From the NCBI GenBank assembly GCA_001579985.1, contig LRSR01008216.1:1-58782 (forward strand): a stretch of 58,782 nt of DNA, given 5' to 3'. The notes under the pieces are model-generated. The model searched no databases. It was not told where the DNA came from and saw only the letters and a list, made by a program, of their open reading frames with translations. Positions 1 to 10,913 of the stretch are shown one piece after another (positions within the stretch are counted from its first letter, which is position 1; each line of letters begins with the position of its first letter). The translations under genes were made by a program, and so were the position numbers. Source of the stretch: Hypsibius dujardini (lineage: Eukaryota > Tardigrada > Eutardigrada > Parachela > Hypsibiidae).

Positions 1-1360
1 GCCGGACTTTTTTAAGGTGGCCCACGTCACGCCCATCCCAAAAACAGCCGACGCATCAACGCCGGAAGACTTTTGATCAATTGTATTGCTTAATAATGCT
101 TCTGAGGTGTTTGAGAAGACTGTACAAGCACCGCTTCTTAAACACCTGCAGAGGTATTTACTGCTATCGCCATGACAGTCTGGTTTCCGATCTGGCCATT
201 CCTGCGAGTAACTACTTTTGAAAATTAGAGAAAAATGGAGCGTCGCCACTGCAGTCGCCTTTTTGGAACTCCGGAAAGCCTTCGACAGCGTTTTACGCCT
301 AATTCTGCCACAAAAACTCCAAGCCACCGGAGTTGACACGGTTGCCCTTAAGGCACTCTTCTGGGTCCCCAGTCTGTTTTCCATCTACATCAACCAAATG
401 CTGCAACTCTCCCGCAAATTTGGCCAGATTTGACGTGGAGTGTTTTGCGGACAATAGCATCGTCGGAGCATCCGGTAAGACAGCTGAAGAAGCCGTGGTT
501 TCCCTGAATGCCGGCCGACCTGGACAGACTCGGTCTCGAGCTGGCTGCCCTTCGTCTTCCAGCCAACCCGGCTAAAACCAAAGTAATCATTTCCGTTCCC
601 CTCCGAAGCAAGAAAAAAGGCAAACGCAAGACACCGGTTACCATGAGCGACGTCCTCATTCAAGAAGCCAACTATGTGAAACCCCTCGGCATCATCATCG
701 ACTAGCACCTGCAGTGGAATCGGCAATTTGAAGCAGTGCAGCGGAACGCCACGTTTGGTATTGCCAATTTCAACCGAACAAAAATTGGCTTGAACCGGCA
801 GCAGTGGGTGATTTTATACAACGCTCTTGTCCAGCCTCACTTTGATTATTGCTCGGTAGTTTGGTCTGTCGCGAAAGAAAGTCTTCGGAACAAAAATACC
901 CAAAATTAAACGGGAGGTGCGGAGGGCTGTGATGGATTACCAAGAACACTTAACGCCGGAGCTGTTCACGCGTCTCGCCATTACCCACGTATTCGAACGG
1001 TGGAAACAGAATGAAGCAATCTGGTTTATCAGATTACGTCTAAAAAGCCAAACATCCCCGACTACATGAAAGAACTAATAACCATAAGGACGTGAGCAAT
1101 ATCTACAACTTCCGGCTGCCAAAAAGAGTCGAGGCAGACGCGTCAAAAACCCAAATTGGAAACACTACTCTTTCGTTTCGTTTGATGTGCCTGTACCGCC
1201 AACTGTCTGAAGACATGTGAAAATCTTCAAGCTTGTCTGCTTTTCGTGAGAAAATGTTGTCTGCCCGCCTATTTCGTTTTTGAATCTCTTGCGAAGGGAC
1301 CGACTAGACGTTTCAGTCCTCATTAGAGGTTGTCTGCTCTTGAATACCATTAAACCATTA
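1..1360 (+). mobile_element. Degenerate non-LTR (LINE) retrotransposon, RT domain to 3' end
   Basis: Three-frame reading gives successive blocks of a LINE reverse transcriptase with repeated frame changes. They include FFKVAHVTPIPK near the start, VAFLELRKAFDSV around 250-300, LFSIYINQML around 375-405, CFADNSIVGASGKTAEEAV around 440-495 (the FADD catalytic box is altered to FADN), YVKPLGIIID around 670-700, and a C-terminal part with WVILYNALVQPHFDYCSVVW around 805-865. In-frame stops (for example after GIIID at about 703) and frameshifts show that it is dead. The block order and spacing fit Jockey/CR1-type LINEs. The 5' end lies outside the window and no poly(A) tail is obvious. Confidence 0.85.
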
Positions 1361-1593
1361 AAAATTCATGTGTCTTTGAAGTAAGAGTACTGCGGTGCAG
1401 TTACATATTGATTCTTATCGTCTGTTGCTTGACTTTTGAAATGGGGAAGATTTATGAATATGCCCGCCGCCCGAAACCCTGCAGAACAGTGTCGTTGGCG
1501 CTGGATAGCCACGCCAATTTTCCCACGTAGGACAAGATGTCACTCACAATAAGGCAACCGTTCCTTTGCGTGGCAAGTCAGAAAGTTTACCCA

Positions 1594-3619
1594 TTATCTT
1601 GCTACGCTACCTGCAGAGTTTGGCACTGTTGATGGGGCTGGACAGGGATACATTTTGTTGAGCTTGCGTATGTCGATTTCGCTGAGCCCGTTCCGTTGAC
1701 CGATTACTTTGTCCTTGTACTTGTCTTTCGGTCTGATGGTCCACACATGAGGCTCAATGGCAAAGTCATACATACCATAATGCAGGAGAGATCCGAAATC
1801 ATACGTCTCATTGAACGCCGTGGATTCGTAAATTTTGAACTGGTCCCAGTCCTCTGCAAATTCACGAACACCACCAAGTCCATTCTCCTTTCAATATCTT
1901 ATAATATCTCATGCCGAGTAACTCACTTTTTCTTATGTTCGACCAATTAATGTCCACGTATTGGTCTCGATCCATCCTTGACTGTTCATGAAAAAATCCT
2001 ATACACAGGACACCGGCGAACTTGAGAAAAGGGCCGCTCACGAACGATGCCAAAATCCGAACAGTAGGAAACCCGACTTATTTTGTGAACGGAAAGTAAT
2101 GCATGCGCCTGTTTAAACGGTGTGTTCCAGGGCCGAATGGTTAACGGGCCTGTCTAGCGCGAGGGATGTCAAATTATAAAACTTTGCAAACCTACCTCGA
2201 ATCAGCAAAATGTGGGTTCAAAATGTGGAATAATTTCATAGAAATTGCCATCAGTAAACACAGCATATGTTTGCAATGTGTTCACACAAGCATCCGCCTC
2301 TTTTAATTTCTAGCATTTTCACGACCCTCAAATTGCCCATTTCGCGGAAATGAAAACTAACTGGTTCCGAATTTTAACTGAAACCGAAGCAAACCATTTT
2401 AAATCGGTTTAGAGCTCTTTTTCCTAATTTTCGGATTTTTTCGATTTTTATTGTACGCAAAGCCTGCCAAAATTAGTGAAAAGCACATTTTCCTGGCGGC
2501 ATGCGAGGAATTAGGAGACCAGTTTTCAGCGTTCACTCCACATATTGTATATCTGTGCGTCTTTAATTCACAATATTTACCATTTTAACTAGTTTTGCGT
2601 GATTGTCTGGTAATAAATTTGCAATAAATATGAAAATATATTTTCAAGCCCGTTTTAATTGGTTTATCTCGGTTTAAACCGGTTTGGACATTTAAATGAC
2701 AAATTCCGAACCGGTTTGCCAGCTAAACCGAACCGGACCCGAACCGAACTGATTCGTACCGTTCTCGTCTCCAGGAATAACTGTTCAACTTGCATGTTGT
2801 TTGTATGATAACATGGCCCCATCAGTACGAAAGATCACAGGGGCCCATAATGAAAGGTTTCGAAATATCTCAAATGAATAGTCATCACTACAAAAGCCGC
2901 TGTTGGCGTGTTTTCAAGGTTGTGAAAACACTGGGGAGGGTTTTGTTGATTTTCCCTGTTACAATCTCGATTGCATATCTGCATCTTATTTTGTCATCCC
3001 ATGACACCCACTGATAAGCCACGCCGAAGGCAGGACAGTTGTTATTCAAACTTATTTAGTGAGATAACTGATTCTTTGGTCCCGTTACCCTTTACTAGGT
3101 AAGTAAATATGAATGAGGTTTAAAATATACTATAAATTCTTGTGCAAATTTATTTTTAAATTTAAAGCACATGTTTGTTTCGAAGAATAGAACTGGTCAT
3201 AGAATCGCAATCGATTATGAACTGTTCCTGCTTACCTAGAGCGTGCATAATTTCATGCTGAGCAATCCCACTTGTGGCGTTCGTGAAACAATCTATACAT
3301 ATGTGCCGTTAGAGATATTGGTGCACGAAGATTTTTCTGACAAGAAGCTGGGTATCGCTTACTGATAATACTCAAGCCAATCTTCGTCCCACGAATCTGC
3401 TTTCCGTAATTCGAATAACACCTGCAATGATTACAGGGTGGGATTAGTAAACGCAGTCGGAGTTCACGGTTTGCGCCAGAATCGCTTGCCTGTTTGGATC
3501 AGCATGGAACTGAATGTACTGTATTTCGTTCGTGCGCTGAACGAATTTGAGGCAAGTTGATTTTTCGAAAACATCCATCGCGGTCCTGACCAATTCCATT
3601 TTGTCTCGTTCGGTTGACT
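1594..3619 (-). CDS. Astacin-family metalloprotease A (partial, 5 exons)
   Basis: Secreted zinc endopeptidase of family M12A. The minus-strand exons inferred from splice sites are 3619-3468 (start of the catalytic domain, with STCLKFVQR), 3421-3363 (CYSNYGKQIRGTKIGLSI), 3292-3236 (ends AQHEIMHALG), 1998-1927 (GFFHEQSRMDRDQYVDI) and 1853-1594 (DFGSLLHYGMYDF through RKLNKMYPCPAP to a stop). The joined zinc signature HEIMHALGFFHEQ is complete. A phase-1 intron splits it after the glycine. The Met-turn reads SLLHY, so the usual methionine is leucine. The 59- and 72-nt exons have the same lengths in astacin D. The junction between the first two exons does not keep frame with any GT donor I can find, so there may be a 1-nt lesion. 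Signal peptide and propeptide exons upstream were not found. Intron 1999-3235 is filled with repeats. Confidence 0.8.
2131..2225 (+). repeat. tRNA-like SINE head (Ser/Leu-like A box)
   Basis: GGCCGAATGGTTAACGGG at 2131-2148 resembles the A-box region of tRNA-Ser/Leu. A B-box-like GGGTTCAAA follows at about 2214. The intervening arms do not fold into a clean cloverleaf, so this reads as a SINE or pseudogene remnant rather than a tRNA gene. It lies in the large intron of astacin A. Confidence 0.35.
2341..2765. repeat. Inverted-repeat element built from AACCGGTTT-like words
   Basis: Both ends are dense in degenerate AAACCGGTT words (for example TTTAAACCGGTTTGG near 2672 and GAACCGGTTTGCC near 2710), surrounding an AT-rich centre. 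The arrangement matches short non-autonomous DNA elements elsewhere in the window that carry arrays of a single word. Target-site duplications were not resolved. Confidence 0.4.
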
Positions 3620-3751
3620 CTGTAGAAAGGCCGCATAAAATGATTGGCAGCCAAAAGCTGATGATAGCTCTCTGAGGGTGTCTTAACTTAGTTACATCTG
3701 CACCAAATGGGGTGATACAATTAGTATTTTAGCACAGGGCCGTAATCTGCA

Positions 3752-3753
3752 AC

Positions 3754-3796
<43 letters not shown>

Positions 3797-3905
3797 TTCT
3801 CTGTTTCTCTGTCTCTCTGTCTGTCTGTCTGTCTGTTTCTCTGTTTCTCTGCCTGTTTCTCTGTCTCTCTATCTTTCTGTCTGTCTGTCTGTCTGTCTAT
3901 CTGTT
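3752..3905 (+). repeat. (CTGT)n microsatellite
   Basis: Long run of CTGT units with interspersed CTCTGTTT variants. Confidence 0.95.
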
Positions 3906-4400
3906 TGCCTGCTTGCTAGTCCCAACCATCTTATTCTTGATAGTTCGTAACATTTCTTAATAACACTCTCGCGCTATTGTTCATCTTCGCGTATACTGGC
4001 AGAGTTAAATTGACTAACCGAATGTACTTGAGAACGCAAAGGGAACCGTTCGGCTAATCCAACGTAAATTTTCATCCATAACAGCATTGTATCCTACGTC
4101 CTGTAAAACGAACCTCAGTTAATCCAAAGCAGTTTAGGCTCGGCGTTATATACTGAATGATAAGCCTTATATCATGAGTGGAATATCCGCAGTCAGTTGC
4201 ACTATTTATTTTAGAAATGTGTTTGCTTCCATTTCTACTGGTTAACTGATGGCTGATCATACTTCATAATCATAATTTGTTAGTCAATTAAAGTTGATTC
4301 TGTCTGATTATCAGTGTAGAGAATGTGCAAACAGGACGAACGCTCCATGTTTGACCTTGACTAAAAGGACGATACTGGCAGTGATGGAGCAGTAAATGTC

Positions 4401-4485
4401 GAATGGTCTAGCGGTTCTTCCGCCTGCCTGTGAGACAGAGGCACAGGGTTCAGAGTTGTACGATGTTCACAGTTCAATCCCATAC
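4401..4485 (+). repeat. tRNA-derived SINE-like remnant
   Basis: AATGGTCTAGCGGTTC at 4402-4417 matches a tRNA A box of the Glu/Asp kind. CAGTTCAATCCC at 4470-4481 matches a B box. The region between is longer than in a normal tRNA and the acceptor stem does not close. Confidence 0.4.
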
Positions 4486-7316
4486 CTCTCCGCCATATGT
4501 AACGCTTTTTATTCGAAAAAAGACGAAAGGCCGGAATGAGGGAGTTGAACTCTGTGGTTCTGCCTAGCGTGCAGGCGGCAGCCACTTGGCTTCACTGCTC
4601 TAATACAGAAACTATTGTATTCCTAGTCAAGGCTCCGCATTGTAGCATTAGTATATGTAGCATCGTAGCATTGGTATATTCACTACATTAGCAGGCACAT
4701 ACATTTGCATCGCTGGACGGAGCATCGACGCCGAAGATATCGCCTTCCAAAAAAGATGCATTTGGCGCTAATGCCAGGGCGTCATCATCCAATGCTTTGG
4801 CTAGAAAAGAAGTCTAGGTACTAAGCGAAACACACGAGCGACATCAAAAGTTCATGCTGTCAACACATGCTGGTAAATCCTATAAACCTGCAAAAATTCA
4901 AAAATTTCAAGAGGAAAATTCAACACAGGTTTTGTTAAAAATTTGCACTGGATAAGCCTTCATTCTACAGTCAGCCCCAAGAAAACTCTCGTTGCACAAC
5001 ATAGACTTTTTGCGCATAGAGGGAGATGTGGTGCGACAGGTGTAATAATAGGATGTCTTTGTTCTTGAAAGATGCAAGTAATTGAACCGAGTGGACCACC
5101 ATATATTTGCTTATCTCGCAATCTCGAAAACAAATGGCAGTTTACCTGGTATAGGACTGCAACAACTGCTGACTTAACCGCAGAGAAACTGCCCAAAGTA
5201 GTCGAATTCGAATTTTTATCAGCTGTTTTTGTAGCTGTTCATGACTGTGATTTTTTCTGCCGCTGCTATCACTCTTAATTGACTTGATTTAATAAACAGT
5301 TGTTTTTCCAAATGGTAAAAGAAGGTGAATTCCTCCTGAAGTAGCAATGGCAGTTCATACTTTGCGGCAGAAGGGATGTTTAATTTGAACGGAGGCCGAG
5401 TCAAGGTACGTCTGTTGGTTGACTCCTTGTTTGAACACAACAAACTGTAATTTCTTATAGAGCAGTGCTTGACTGGCTAAAATGCCATTTGAACAAAATC
5501 GTCGTTCAAGGATTTTGGTTGGTTGATGGATTCTCATAAACGATTTGTGAAATAAATCAACTGATTGACTGCTTTAGTACGTAGACATCAAGTTGGTTTG
5601 ATTGAGAATTGGTAGTGTCTGATGAAAAAAGATGTGACGAAGCTCGCATCAAAAAATGAGGAGGAACTGTGACGTTTTGTCCAGCAGTCTTGGGATTATC
5701 GTACCAAAGGACCTGGATCTGCGGATCTTTTCGGAATTTGTATGACTCCATGCCTGCACTGATCAATAAAGTTATGCAAAATTCCGGATTTCGATTGGGG
5801 TATTCCGGTTCCGAATATATTTTTTTCTCATGGTTTGAATTGTTCAAATTTTATTCCTGTTATTTTATTTTGTTATTGCTTGCCTGTTCGTGTTTTGAAT
5901 CCAAATGCAATGCATGATTATGCATTACGTGTACACTACATGTCCTGATTGGTCGTACAGAAACGGTGCAATTTAGGGCGGAGTTTCCGTTCATTTTGAA
6001 CAGCAAAAGTCAGGTGATGAGTTTTTCTTGGGGCTGAATGTAGCAAACTATGCTCGCTTTCATCGAAAATTAATGTTCATAAGAGATTCTGTTATTTGCA
6101 AACTTTAAAATTTCTAGTCTCCTCAAAAAGTTTTGCGTGACGTCATCAGGTCTCATTTCATTTAGACATTCATTTAAACTTGAGTAGAGAAATTTTGCAT
6201 GACCACATTCATCATTAACTATTTAACCATCCAAATTGAGCAATATTGGTTGCCTCGTCGCGCCCAAATGAGTTAGTGCAAACAAGTCAGCAAGTCACGG
6301 TAATCACATCCCAAAACAAAAGACTTTTCGCCTGGTTGCATTAGCTGATGTCTATCCCTTCTAAATAATCTTTGAATGGACTATTGTCGACAACAATTTT
6401 CGCAATGTACAGGCTGTGTCCCACTATTTTGGGCATTGCGAGTGACTACTGGGATTCACCCAATCGTAGGGAAAAGTGATGAACCAATTTTCTCAAATTA
6501 TCGGTGGAGTCAGCAGCAGAAAAATTACGGTTTACCTAGATTGAAGACATATGGCGCGCGTCCGTCGGCTAATATAAACCAAAAAAGGCTACATATAAAC
6601 TCAATGAATAGCCACATTCTTGGTTCCCAAACAGACAGTAAGGTCCACATAAGTCTCTTTGTTGACTGGGATAGTGTATGAAAGGAACAATTTGGCCGAC
6701 TGCTGAAACGCTCAGAGTATCGTTAAGAAGTATGTATAGTCCAATGCAGCTTTTGGTGGAAGGTGCTCTTCTGTAGTTGATATGACTTTTTTAAAGTTGA
6801 CCCGCTTAATATTAAAGTCACGTTTGGTTTCGTGAATTACAGATCGGAAATTTAGTCTACAGCTGCATAAAATGACTGTATCCAGTTAGTAAAAATTTCG
6901 CATGGCAAGTTACTGTCAGTACATTTACAGGTAGCTGAGTCAATTCAAGCAAAATGCGTTTTCCTTCAGACTTAACATCCTAGAGCCAAAGTTGTAACAG
7001 CACAATCTTGCAGTGGCCGAAAAGTGTTTTTTGACTACTTTGCTCGGTGCCGGTTCTTCGATTTCGCCAAACCTGTTCGATTACAGCAATCAAGTTGAAA
7101 ACTAGTTTTAAACCTGTGACAGGCGTAAACATTCAGTAACCCGTTTCTCCGCACGAGGGATCGGTTTCATGCCTGACTGCTTTCTTCCAGTGTCATGTCT
7201 GGCCGCTAGCAATATTTATCTTTCAAGTAAACTTTTTGGAACCATTTCATGTCCGAAATTTAAGTTGAGTTCTGTTGATGTTAGACGTCGATGGAATATA
7301 AATTATATTTGACAAG

Positions 7317-7975
7317 GGATGGGAATGACTGGAAAATGGTTTTCAATACAAATATTTTTTATTTATATTAGGTATTTTGTTTAACTTGGTTTTTTTAGTC
7401 AATTTAAAAAACTAAAACGGGAAAATTAGTTACTAAATGTTTTTGTGTAGTTTTAATTTAGTTTTCTTAGCTTTGCTAGTTTTTTGCCATCCCCACACGC
7501 ATGGCGAATACAGATTTTGTTTACTGTGTCCTCTATGCCTTCACCAGTGTAACCGGTTTTCGACTTTCTAAGCACATATTGCGAATACTGGTATTTTTTA
7601 CTGTGTACTACGTGCGTTCACCAGCGCAACCGGTTCTCGACTTTCATAACACATACGGTGATTATATTTTTTTCTTCACTATGTACTATGTGCTTTGACC
7701 AATGCAACCGGTTCTCGAATTTCTAGCCACATGAAATTATGTCAAAAACTAATATTAGTCGGTAAGTAACTTAAAGAACTAAGTTATTAAATATTTTAGT
7801 CTAATTTTTTTTAGTATCTGAATCTTTCAGTATAGCTTTCAATTTGTTTTTTTTAATTAATCAAATTTAAGTTACTGACTTTTTTTAGTTGGGTTTTTTT
7901 AGTAACTGATACTTTTAGTATAGCATTAGTCGAAGTTAGTTGACTAATTTTAGTTCTCTTAGTTTAGTTTAGTTT
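7317..7975. repeat. TTAGTT-word repeat element with internal ~78-bp tandem repeat
   Basis: The left edge AGGGATGGGAATGACTGG and the later GTTTTTTGCCATCCCC (about 7479-7495) form short hAT-like inverted ends around TTAGTT/AACTAA-rich sequence. From 7499 to about 7735 a unit of about 78 bp is repeated three times; each copy contains GCGAATAC-like and GCAACCGGTTCTCGA-like blocks. A fourth partial unit lies near 7993. TTAGTT-rich DNA resumes at 7740-7975. A related copy in the opposite orientation lies at 41.1-42.06 kb. Confidence 0.6.
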
Positions 7976-8179
7976 AGTTTAGACTTTTTAATCACATATG
8001 GCGAATATAGGTTTCTTTCACTGTGGTAGTGTGTGCTTTCATAAAATATTCAAAATTACGCTCTTTGCGCGACATTTTTTACCTTTTCCGGAATAATGGG
8101 GCTCGTTATGTTGGTTGTGTATGGGAACTCCAAGTTCAGGAAATTACTCGGAGGTAGTGCCAATCTAACTGAACTGTTT

Positions 8180-8380
8180 TAACCAAAACGTAGAATCTTA
8201 TTTTATTTTTATTTTATTTTATTTTATTTTTATTTGATTATCAATTTTTTTTAATATTTAATATTTAATTTAAAATTAAAACTAATATTAATTTAATACC
8301 AATTTTACTTGTTACCAATTTTATTTATTTATTTTACTGAATTTTATTTTATTTTTATTTTATTACCAATTTTATTTACT
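8180..8380. repeat. AT-rich low-complexity tract
   Basis: Runs of ATTTT and TTTAATAT words with no coding potential. Confidence 0.9.
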
Positions 8381-8926
8381 GGTATATAAGCATTGTCCTC
8401 GGTGGCAGAAAATTTGAAAGCGTCAGACACGGATTTCGTCGATTCTATGACATCTGATTGATCGAATGATTCATGCCTTGCAGAACAGAATCCCGAGTGT
8501 GAAACGTTTATTGCTTTGTATGCATATTTTTATTTCTGTTTCGTTTCTTCTTTTTTTAGCGTTGCAGGAGTTTCACAACGGATATTGAAACCTAGGGCTT
8601 AATGATTTTTAAATGTCTTGTTTACGTCAGAATATCCACCAAGCCTCCGGAGATTTAGCACTTCTTGGATTCAGCTTTCTAGACATGTTGTTCCTGTGGC
8701 TAAACGTTTTGTAGCCTTTGATGTCGTTATACCTACTTACTTACCTACTTACTTATTAATGTTGTTTATTCTTTCGAGTTTTCTCCATTAGAACTAGCGA
8801 TTCACCAAGCGAAACTTTCAATGCCTCTCAATTTCAAGCAAGGGAGGATCACTGTCACTGACAGACATTCAACAACGACTAAAATTTCTTGATGTCGCAG
8901 ATGGCTAATTCATGGATAACTAGACC

Positions 8927-9075
8927 TTAATCGGTACAATAATTGTTACAATGACGTTCCGCCATACAGAACGTACAGCACATTGAGCCTAAATTTCGCG
9001 CAACACAATCCGCAGCTGATTGGCAGTCATCGATGTGCATCCCGTCAGGACTAATCGGACATCGCGCACTTGACT
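8927..9075 (-). CDS. Cys-rich C-terminal exon of a secreted protein
   Basis: The exon opens at an AG acceptor with a pyrimidine tract (TTTCTCTTTTCAG) and ends in TAA. It encodes about 48 residues with cysteines in the order C...DDCQSAADC...SMCCTFC...HCNNYC. The spacing resembles the Cys-rich tail that ends astacin B, and resembles EB/WAP-type small disulfide modules in general. It is probably the last exon of a secreted, perhaps astacin-like, gene running on the minus strand. No catalytic exon could be tied to it upstream at 9.1-9.9 kb, where one open frame (about 9714-9502) contains CFIRLKVDGLFHHV of unknown family. Confidence 0.5.
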
Positions 9076-9884
9076 CTGAAAAGAGAAAGCAATCAATTTG
9101 TTGTTTATTGTCCATAGAATCCCTTTCAATTTATGGAACAGCGCACCGGTACGGTTGAGCTGAACATGTGTATTGTAACATTAGGGATTTATGTCGGTAT
9201 TACTACCAGTCACAGGGATCCTGTCTCGAGATAGTCAAGTAAGAGGAGAACGCAGAGATGGAGCACTGTGAATACTCGTCTCAAGTCGTCTAATGCAATA
9301 ACATCGGATTATTTCGCGATAATAAGTGTTTGAAAATGAAAACGAGAACCTGTTATTGTAGTGATATCGAATAGTATTTATTTCGACGCAACAGTTGCAT
9401 GCGTACGCGCCTTGAAATTTTTCCGTATTGATACAAGTAGGTTATTGTTTTACAGTACAGTTAGCTGTATATGCTAATCTAGGCACCCATTTTCTATGAT
9501 GTCAGTTTCGGAGCATTGCGTTTTGACCATCATTGATTAATGGACTGCATTTTCCACAACCGGACAGGTCGCTGGCACTGCCAACTACTACAATTTTTTT
9601 ACGTACATGGTGGAAAAGACCGTCAACTTTTAGTCTGATGAAGCAGTCTTCGTCTTTTCTAAAAGTAAATGTCTGCTTCGGAGCATCAGCGTCTGAAACA
9701 TATTTCGAAAACAAAAAAATGTCAGACTTAACTGATGTTCACTCAACACCAACTTGCTACAATTAAAGGCATCGATACTTATGGCCGCAGCGTTTTGGAA
9801 CTTTTGTTCTTATTATCCGAAACTTTCGAGGTCCTAGACAACATAAAAATGGATCCTAAATTACGTGCTATTGAGTATTTAAGA
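9076..9884. other. No recognised gene outside the duplication edge
   Basis: Holds one unassigned minus-strand frame at 9714-9502 with SASDLSGCGKC. It may be an exon of the Cys-rich gene ending at 8927. No splice chain could be fixed. Confidence 0.4.
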
Positions 9885-10093
9885 TGGAGCAGCCACTGTG
9901 GTGACGGATCGTCGGTCCACCGCTGTTCACCTGACTTGCTGTCATCCGGCACCATCGCAGTGGTTGACGTTGATGCGGGTTGCTAGCGACATTGGGGTAT
10001 CCGTAACATATTACGTAGTGGTTGGTACGGCTGCAGTTGTTGTGGATGGCGTGTCCGTCCAAGTGGACTCGGGTGAAGTACTCGCTGTCGTAG
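9885..10093 (-). pseudogene. Truncated, broken copy of the mucin-like gene M
   Basis: The antisense of this stretch matches the Thr/Ser-rich exon of gene M at 38154-38361. This copy stops at the duplication boundary. It carries an in-frame TAA where the right copy has GAA (in the TTT-E-YVTDTP segment), an extra ACA codon, and an indel after the CCAATGTCG block that shifts the frame. The rest of the exon and the next exon are absent. Confidence 0.8.
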
Positions 10094-10734
10094 CTTTACA
10101 ACAAATTGTGCAAAAATAAATTACATCTTCTCGCACAAATGAAGGACACATCCAAGAGCAATGGTACCTTCCGTGGACGTCGGATTAGCGTCTTCCCAGA
10201 AAACTGCAACGCGACAGGTTAGGCTGTTGTCCATGACATGTTATCAGAATCTCACAGTAAATACGACAAACCTTCTGTATTAATAATGGAACATCCATTG
10301 TATTGGCGTCCGTACTAATTAATGGATTGTTTTTGAATCATCAAGAGAAGCTACATCGGTTTCGATTCCAGGACTAGCTACCGTCTGCAAACTTACCAGT
10401 ATTTTTTCCTCTGTCAGTAACAGATCAACAGAAGATCATGGGAGGATTCTAACATTCCTTCAACCCCGGGCACTGGAGCCGAACTTGACCTTAATGGCAA
10501 TAACGTATTTCTTGTCATAATCATCATTAATCTTGCGGAAAGTTATATTATTATTTTATTATAAAATCAATTCTTCCAATCAGAATTTTTTTTGTTTTTC
10601 AGAAGAGATGCAATTGGTTTAAGACTAGAATGACCGGAAATATATATTGAATGCCTTAACACTCAGAATCTGAAGCTCAAAATCCTAAACAAGAAAAAAA
10701 TATTGCCAGAAACACGCTACATGGTATGGCCTGC

Positions 10735-10895
10735 CTGTCTGCTAGTGTCTGTGTTTGTTTGCCTCTATGTTTGGCTGTATGTCTGTATGTTTGTTTGCCT
10801 GTTTGCCTGTGTATTTTTGTGTCTATGCGTCTGTGTCCGTGTATTTGTTTGTGTATCTGTTTGTGTGTTTGTGTGTGTGTGTGTCTGTCTGTCTG
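10735..10895 (+). repeat. TGTCTG/TGTTTG microsatellite
   Basis: Degenerate TG-rich repeat in an intron or 5' flank of astacin B, ending in (GTCT)n. Confidence 0.9.
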
Positions 10896-10913
10896 TCAAA
10901 AACTCGCCAGTAG

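Larger units (their letters stand above)
3620..7316. other. No recognised gene
   Basis: Apart from the (CTGT)n tract and a tRNA-like remnant, I see only short reading frames. The most exon-like is on the minus strand at about 5770-5557: an open frame preceded by an AG acceptor, containing IQVLWYDNPKTAGQNV and ending in a stop. I recognise no family in it, and it may be chance. Confidence 0.5.

Noticed and set aside
1981-2040. Apparent astacin frame LKFAGVLCIGFFHEQ with the HExxH lost
   Set aside because: The bases before GATTTTTTC are intron: a TATAG acceptor is there, and the true HEIMHALG exon lies at 3292-3236.
4394-4485. Functional tRNA gene
   Set aside because: A and B boxes are present, but spacing is too long and the acceptor stem does not pair.
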